A DNA stretch of 9,891 bases from Bacteroidales bacterium (GTDB taxonomy: Bacteria > Bacteroidota > Bacteroidia > Bacteroidales > Muribaculaceae): positions 1 through 9,891 of the forward strand of contig QAMW01000035.1 in assembly GCA_003150235.1 (NCBI GenBank), read 5' to 3'. Shown here piece by piece: positions 6,945 to 9,891 of this stretch. Below the pieces are notes generated by a model, which was not told where the DNA came from, did no database searches, and saw only the letters and a list, made by a program, of their open reading frames with translations. Numbering within the stretch: the first letter of the stretch is position 1; every line of letters starts with the position of its first letter. The position numbers and the translations under genes are program-made.

Positions 6945-7826
6945 CTTTATCGTATCAAAGATAGCAATTAATTGCACAAGTTCCTCTTCATTTTTGAACG
7001 GGAAGGTGATTTTTCCCTTTCCCTGAGGATTGCAGGTGAACTGGACCTTTGTGCGGAAAGATGCAGAAAGATGCTTTTTCAGCAGGTCGTAGTCGCGGTT
7101 TGTCATGGTGGTGGTCTTCGGCTTTTCCGGCTCAGTGCCGTTTTCAGCGGCAAGCTGATATGCCTTTGCAAGTTCCTCGACTTTTCTTACCGACAGCCCG
7201 TGTTTGATAATCTCGTTGTAAAGCTTCAGCTGCAACGACGGCTGGTTGATGGTGAGCAGCGCGCGGGCATGCCCCATGTCGACCCGCTTGTCGCGGAGAC
7301 CAAGCTGCACTTCGGCGGGAAGCTTGAGCAGACGCAGGAAATTGGCGACGGTGGCGCGTTTTTTGCCTATGCGCTCGCTCAGACGCTCCTGGGTGAGATT
7401 GTACTGGTCGATGAGCTTCTTGAACGTGAGCGCGATTTCGATGGCATTGAGGTCCTCGCGCTGTATATTCTCGATAAGCGCCATCTCGGTAAGCTCGCTG
7501 TCGTTGGCGGTACGTATGTAGGCAGGCACCGATGTCAGCCCCGCTCTCATTGCAGCGCGATAACGGCGCTCTCCGGCGATTATCTGGTAAGAGTTTTCTC
7601 CTGTTTTTCTGAGAGAGAGCGGCTGTATTATGCCGAGCTCCCTGATTGACGCCGCAAGCTCGTCAAGCGCCTCCTCGTCAAATGTCGTACGCGGCTGCTC
7701 GGGATTGGGCGATATATAGCTCAGGTCGATGTCGTTTATTGCCGATGAACCTCGCGCAGGCACGTCATCCATCGGTATCAGAGAGTCAAGTCCACGACCG
7801 AGCGCATTACGTTTGTTAGATGCCAT
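6930..7826 (-). CDS. parB: Chromosome partitioning protein ParB (Spo0J family)
   Basis: At 298 residues this is a typical chromosomal ParB: a CTP-dependent DNA clamp that loads at parS sites, spreads, and stimulates ParA. The N-terminal ALGRGLDSLIP (8-18) is the usual ParA-interaction tail. The ParB/Srx CTP-binding domain (about 32-125) shows NPEQPR (41-46), GERRYRAA (85-92) and ENIQREDL (119-126). A helix-turn-helix for parS recognition lies at about 144-166 (LTQERLSERIG then the recognition helix). Residues 240-298 form the dimerisation tail. All motifs are intact. The gene starts 27 bp after parA stops and they are surely co-transcribed. I found no convincing parS in the window, so the centromere-like sites must lie elsewhere. 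Confidence 0.97.
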   Translation of the reverse strand: MASNKRNALGRGLDSLIPMDDVPARGSSAINDIDLSYISPNPEQPRTTFDEEALDELAASIRELGIIQPLSLRKTGENSYQIIAGERRYRAAMRAGLTSVPAYIRTANDSELTEMALIENIQREDLNAIEIALTFKKLIDQYNLTQERLSERIGKKRATVANFLRLLKLPAEVQLGLRDKRVDMGHARALLTINQPSLQLKLYNEIIKHGLSVRKVEELAKAYQLAAENGTEPEKPKTTTMTNRDYDLLKKHLSASFRTKVQFTCNPQGKGKITFPFKNEEELVQLIAIFDTIKHSEG

Positions 7827-7853
7827 AAAGTGTCTTTAAAGTGTTGGTTAAGG

Positions 7854-8639
7854 TTATTCGGCATGAGCTGCCGCACGGCGATGTTTCGCAATAAGTTCCT
7901 TGGCGAGCATCGTGTGGCTCGTAGCGCCGCGGCTTTCAGGATCGTACAGCAGCGCCGGGAGCCCGTGGGAGGGCGCTTCGCTTAGTCTGATATTGCGCGG
8001 TATGACGGTGTTGAACACCATGTCGCCGAAATGTCCCTTCAGCTCTTCATAAATCTGATTGGCGAGTCGCAGACGCGCATCATACATTGTCAGCAGGAAG
8101 CCTTCGATTTCAAGATGCGGGTTGAGCTTCGACTTTATGATGCGGATGGTGTTGAGCAGTTTGCTGATGCCTTCAAGGGCAAAATACTCAGCCTGGACAG
8201 GGATGATTACTGAATCGGCGGCTGTGAGGGCGTTGACAGTAATCAGTCCGAGCGACGGGGAGCAGTCGATAAGTATGTAATCATATTTTCCGGCGATAGG
8301 TGAAAGCACGTTGAGAAGCACCCGCTCGCGGTTGGGCTTGTTGACAAGCTCCAGCTCTGCGCCGGCAAGGTCGATGCGTGACCCTACGAGGTCAAGCCCG
8401 TCGACACAGGTTGCCACCTGCGACCCGTCGACCGGATAGTTGTCGACCAAGCACTCGTAGATTGACGATGACATTGTGCGCGGATCAATACCGTAGCCGG
8501 AAGTGGCGTTAGCCTGAGGGTCGGCGTCGATGATAAGCACTTTCTTGCCCTGGTTGGCGAGAGATGCCGCCAGATTTATGGTAGTTGTCGTCTTACCTAC
8601 TCCACCCTTCTGATTGGCTATTGCAATAATTTTACCCAT
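7854..8639 (-). CDS. parA: Chromosome partitioning ATPase ParA (Soj family)
   Basis: This 261-residue P-loop ATPase of the MinD/ParA class binds DNA non-specifically as an ATP dimer and releases when ParB triggers hydrolysis, which drives origin segregation. The deviant Walker A KGGVGKTT (11-18) includes the signature Lys11 and catalytic-loop Lys16. Walker A' is DADPQ (38-42), and Walker B is ILIDCSPSLG (122-131) with Asp125. The C-terminal part has TVIPRNIRLSEAPSHG (211-226), usual for chromosomal Soj-type proteins. There is no N-terminal helix-turn-helix, so it is not a plasmid-type, operator-binding ParA. The start fits a short leader of about 15 nt below a strong promoter match. It is the first gene of the probable operon that continues with parB. 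Confidence 0.97.
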   Translation of the reverse strand: MGKIIAIANQKGGVGKTTTTINLAASLANQGKKVLIIDADPQANATSGYGIDPRTMSSSIYECLVDNYPVDGSQVATCVDGLDLVGSRIDLAGAELELVNKPNRERVLLNVLSPIAGKYDYILIDCSPSLGLITVNALTAADSVIIPVQAEYFALEGISKLLNTIRIIKSKLNPHLEIEGFLLTMYDARLRLANQIYEELKGHFGDMVFNTVIPRNIRLSEAPSHGLPALLYDPESRGATSHTMLAKELIAKHRRAAAHAE

Positions 8640-8660
8640 AAGCAGTTACAATTAACTACG

Positions 8661-8693
8661 CAAAGATAATTATTAATATTCAATTACGGCAAA
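8661..8693 (-). promoter_or_regulatory. Bacteroides-type promoter for the parAB operon
   Basis: On the minus strand TTTG (8693-8690) is followed after 21 bp by TATCTTTG (8668-8661), an exact match to the TAnnTTTG -7 element of the Bacteroidetes housekeeping sigma factor. The predicted transcript starts near 8654, leaving a short leader before the parA ATG at 8639. The spacer is very AT-rich. Confidence 0.65.
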
Positions 8694-8719
8694 AATCATA
8701 GCCATCATTTTGCGTTAAA

Positions 8720-8750
8720 TGTTGATAACTGACGGTTTGTGTTAATAACA
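8720..8750. promoter_or_regulatory. Pair of operator-like palindromes upstream of the par promoter
   Basis: TGTTGATAACT (8720-8730) and the perfect odd palindrome TGTTAATAACA (8740-8750) share GTTnATAAC and are spaced exactly 20 bp, about two helical turns. They are centred about 70 and 90 bp upstream of the predicted parA transcript start. This layout suggests a dimeric regulator binding one DNA face. The regulator is unknown, and chance in AT-rich DNA is possible. Confidence 0.4.
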
Positions 8751-8782
8751 TCGAGCCGGTAGCATGTGCCGCCATGGCTCTT

Positions 8783-9891
8783 TTACGAATTGAAGAGGTC
8801 ATCCATCGTGACCTCACTGTGTACGATGTCGTGATGCCTGCCTTCACCCAAGCCGAAGGTGGTAATGAATGTATGGACGACGGGCATCTTGTTTTTTGTT
8901 TTCAGGTCAAACAGCCACATCCTGTCGCGCAGCTTCTTTTCGTAATCGCTTGAAATATTGTATGCTTTCTGTGAGAACTTCATTTCACATAGATGAATCA
9001 TGCGGTCGGCTCTCTCTATAATCATGTCAATCTGTGCTCCCGGAAGTTCATCCTTTTCATCGGGATAGCATCGCCATGTCGATACCGACGTGGCTATCCC
9101 CGATATGCCGAGTGCTTCCTTTATCTGTTGATGATGTTCCATGCAGATGATTTCAAACGTGAGACCTTGCCACGCGGCTATCCCGCTTGAATCGAGGTGG
9201 TGACTCCACCAGATACAATCCAAAGTAAGATTTTTCTCTATGAATTTGAAATAGAAGAGAGTGTAAAAATCAATCAGACGATAGATGGCGTCGTTCTTTT
9301 TGTTGCCGAATTGCGCTCGTCGGCCTATGAAGTTGCATTTTTCAAGATTGTCTATGATGCGGGTAAGGTTAGCGCCAGTCAATCCTGTGGCTTTACCGAT
9401 TTCTCTGCGGGTAAGCCCGTTCTTATGCGTTGAAAGAGCGCGAACAACAGTAATATATGTGTCGGCTGTAGGGAAGACGGCATTGTACAATTCGTCAAAT
9501 TCCTTTCTTAACGCGCCGTCATCGGCATAGCATAGGCGGTCAATATTTTTAGCCAACGATTCGCGCGGCTCAATCAAGTCAAGATAGTATGGGATGCCGC
9601 CGGTCACCATATAGCATTGAAGCATCTCGTATCTGCCCCATGTCGTGCGTCGCCTTTTAAGATATTCTTCCATCTCTTTCAATGTAAAAGGTGACAGATA
9701 TAGTCGTCGTGTGATTCTGTTGTGGAGGCCGCCACGATTTTTTATGAGTTTGTCGACCATCCATGAGGTAGCTGAGCCTGTGGCGACAAGCACGATGTTG
9801 TATTGACCGTTTGCCCAGCCGTTCCAGAAATTTTCCAATGCGCTCAAAAAATTGGAGCGTTTTGAGTCCATCCATGGCATTTCATCAATGA
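8783..9891 (-). CDS. AAA ATPase (archaeal ATPase / DUF234 family) with PD-(D/E)xK nuclease-like C-terminus, 5' end outside the window
   Basis: The frame stays open to the right edge; three codons (Ile-Asp-Glu) precede the first ATG in view at 9880, so that Met is internal. Numbered from it, the visible part starts at Walker B (Ile-Asp-Glu-Met-Pro-Trp-Met-Asp) and the sensor-1 strand IVLVATGSA (29-37); the Walker A half is missing. A lid region runs to about 130. A winged helix follows at about 155-186 (LTRREIGKATGLTG). The C-terminal DUF234 part resembles PD-(D/E)xK nucleases: Glu243 in FEIIC, Asp285 in QIDMII, and Glu299-x-Lys301 in EMKFS. These proteins occur in many divergent copies in Bacteroidetes and archaea, with no established function; DNA binding or cleavage is inferred. 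By eye its DNA is more AT-rich than the par genes, which suggests an accessory gene. It is separated from parA by 143 bp with its own promoter, so it is not part of the par operon. Confidence 0.85.
   Translation of the reverse strand, partial: IDEMPWMDSKRSNFLSALENFWNGWANGQYNIVLVATGSATSWMVDKLIKNRGGLHNRITRRLYLSPFTLKEMEEYLKRRRTTWGRYEMLQCYMVTGGIPYYLDLIEPRESLAKNIDRLCYADDGALRKEFDELYNAVFPTADTYITVVRALSTHKNGLTRREIGKATGLTGANLTRIIDNLEKCNFIGRRAQFGNKKNDAIYRLIDFYTLFYFKFIEKNLTLDCIWWSHHLDSSGIAAWQGLTFEIICMEHHQQIKEALGISGIATSVSTWRCYPDEKDELPGAQIDMIIERADRMIHLCEMKFSQKAYNISSDYEKKLRDRMWLFDLKTKNKMPVVHTFITTFGLGEGRHHDIVHSEVTMDDLFNS

Noticed and set aside
8753..8779. Hairpin GAGCC/GGCTC after the ATPase gene as an intrinsic terminator
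   Set aside because: The stem is only 5 bp with an 18-nt loop and no T-tract follows on the minus strand.

Overview
The window looks like a chromosomal segment from a Bacteroidales bacterium, plausibly Muribaculaceae. The pointers are the gene order parA, parB, DUF5683, LysM lytic transglycosylase, a secreted tricorn-type S41 protease of the Bacteroidetes kind, a Bacteroides-type promoter (TTTG / TAnnTTTG) before parA, and start codons without Shine-Dalgarno sequences. This placement comes from protein character and memory, not a database search. Every gene I can support lies on the minus strand, so transcription runs right to left.

Right edge (8783-9891): a 5'-truncated gene for an AAA ATPase of the archaeal-ATPase/DUF234 type, with a winged helix and a PD-(D/E)xK nuclease-like tail. 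The 143-bp gap at 8640-8782 holds a good Bacteroides-type promoter for parA and two operator-like palindromes exactly 20 bp apart.

Core (4211-8639): parA, parB, a DUF5683 membrane protein and an MltD-like lytic transglycosylase with two LysM domains. The four genes are closely spaced (27, 74 and 20 bp) and probably form one operon linking chromosome segregation to cell-wall remodelling. A stem-loop covers the parB stop codon and may adjust expression between the first two and last two genes.

Downstream (905-4156): a 1083-residue secreted tricorn-like protease, separated from the transglycosylase by 54 bp containing a 7-bp tandem repeat. It may be read from the same transcript.

Left end (1-904): an accessory stretch. 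It has a REP/BIME-like pair of inverted GC-rich hairpins (790-880), a 9-bp tandem repeat (724-759), a 25-bp-stem imperfect inverted repeat around a transposase start codon (630-692), and the first 215 codons of a DDE transposase that runs off the window. That transposase appears to lack its first catalytic Asp.

No RNA genes, CRISPR arrays or convincing parS sites were seen. There is no clear new multi-gene system. The most unusual signals are the transposase start-codon hairpin and its missing Asp, the REP-like pair, and the paired palindromes upstream of the par promoter.
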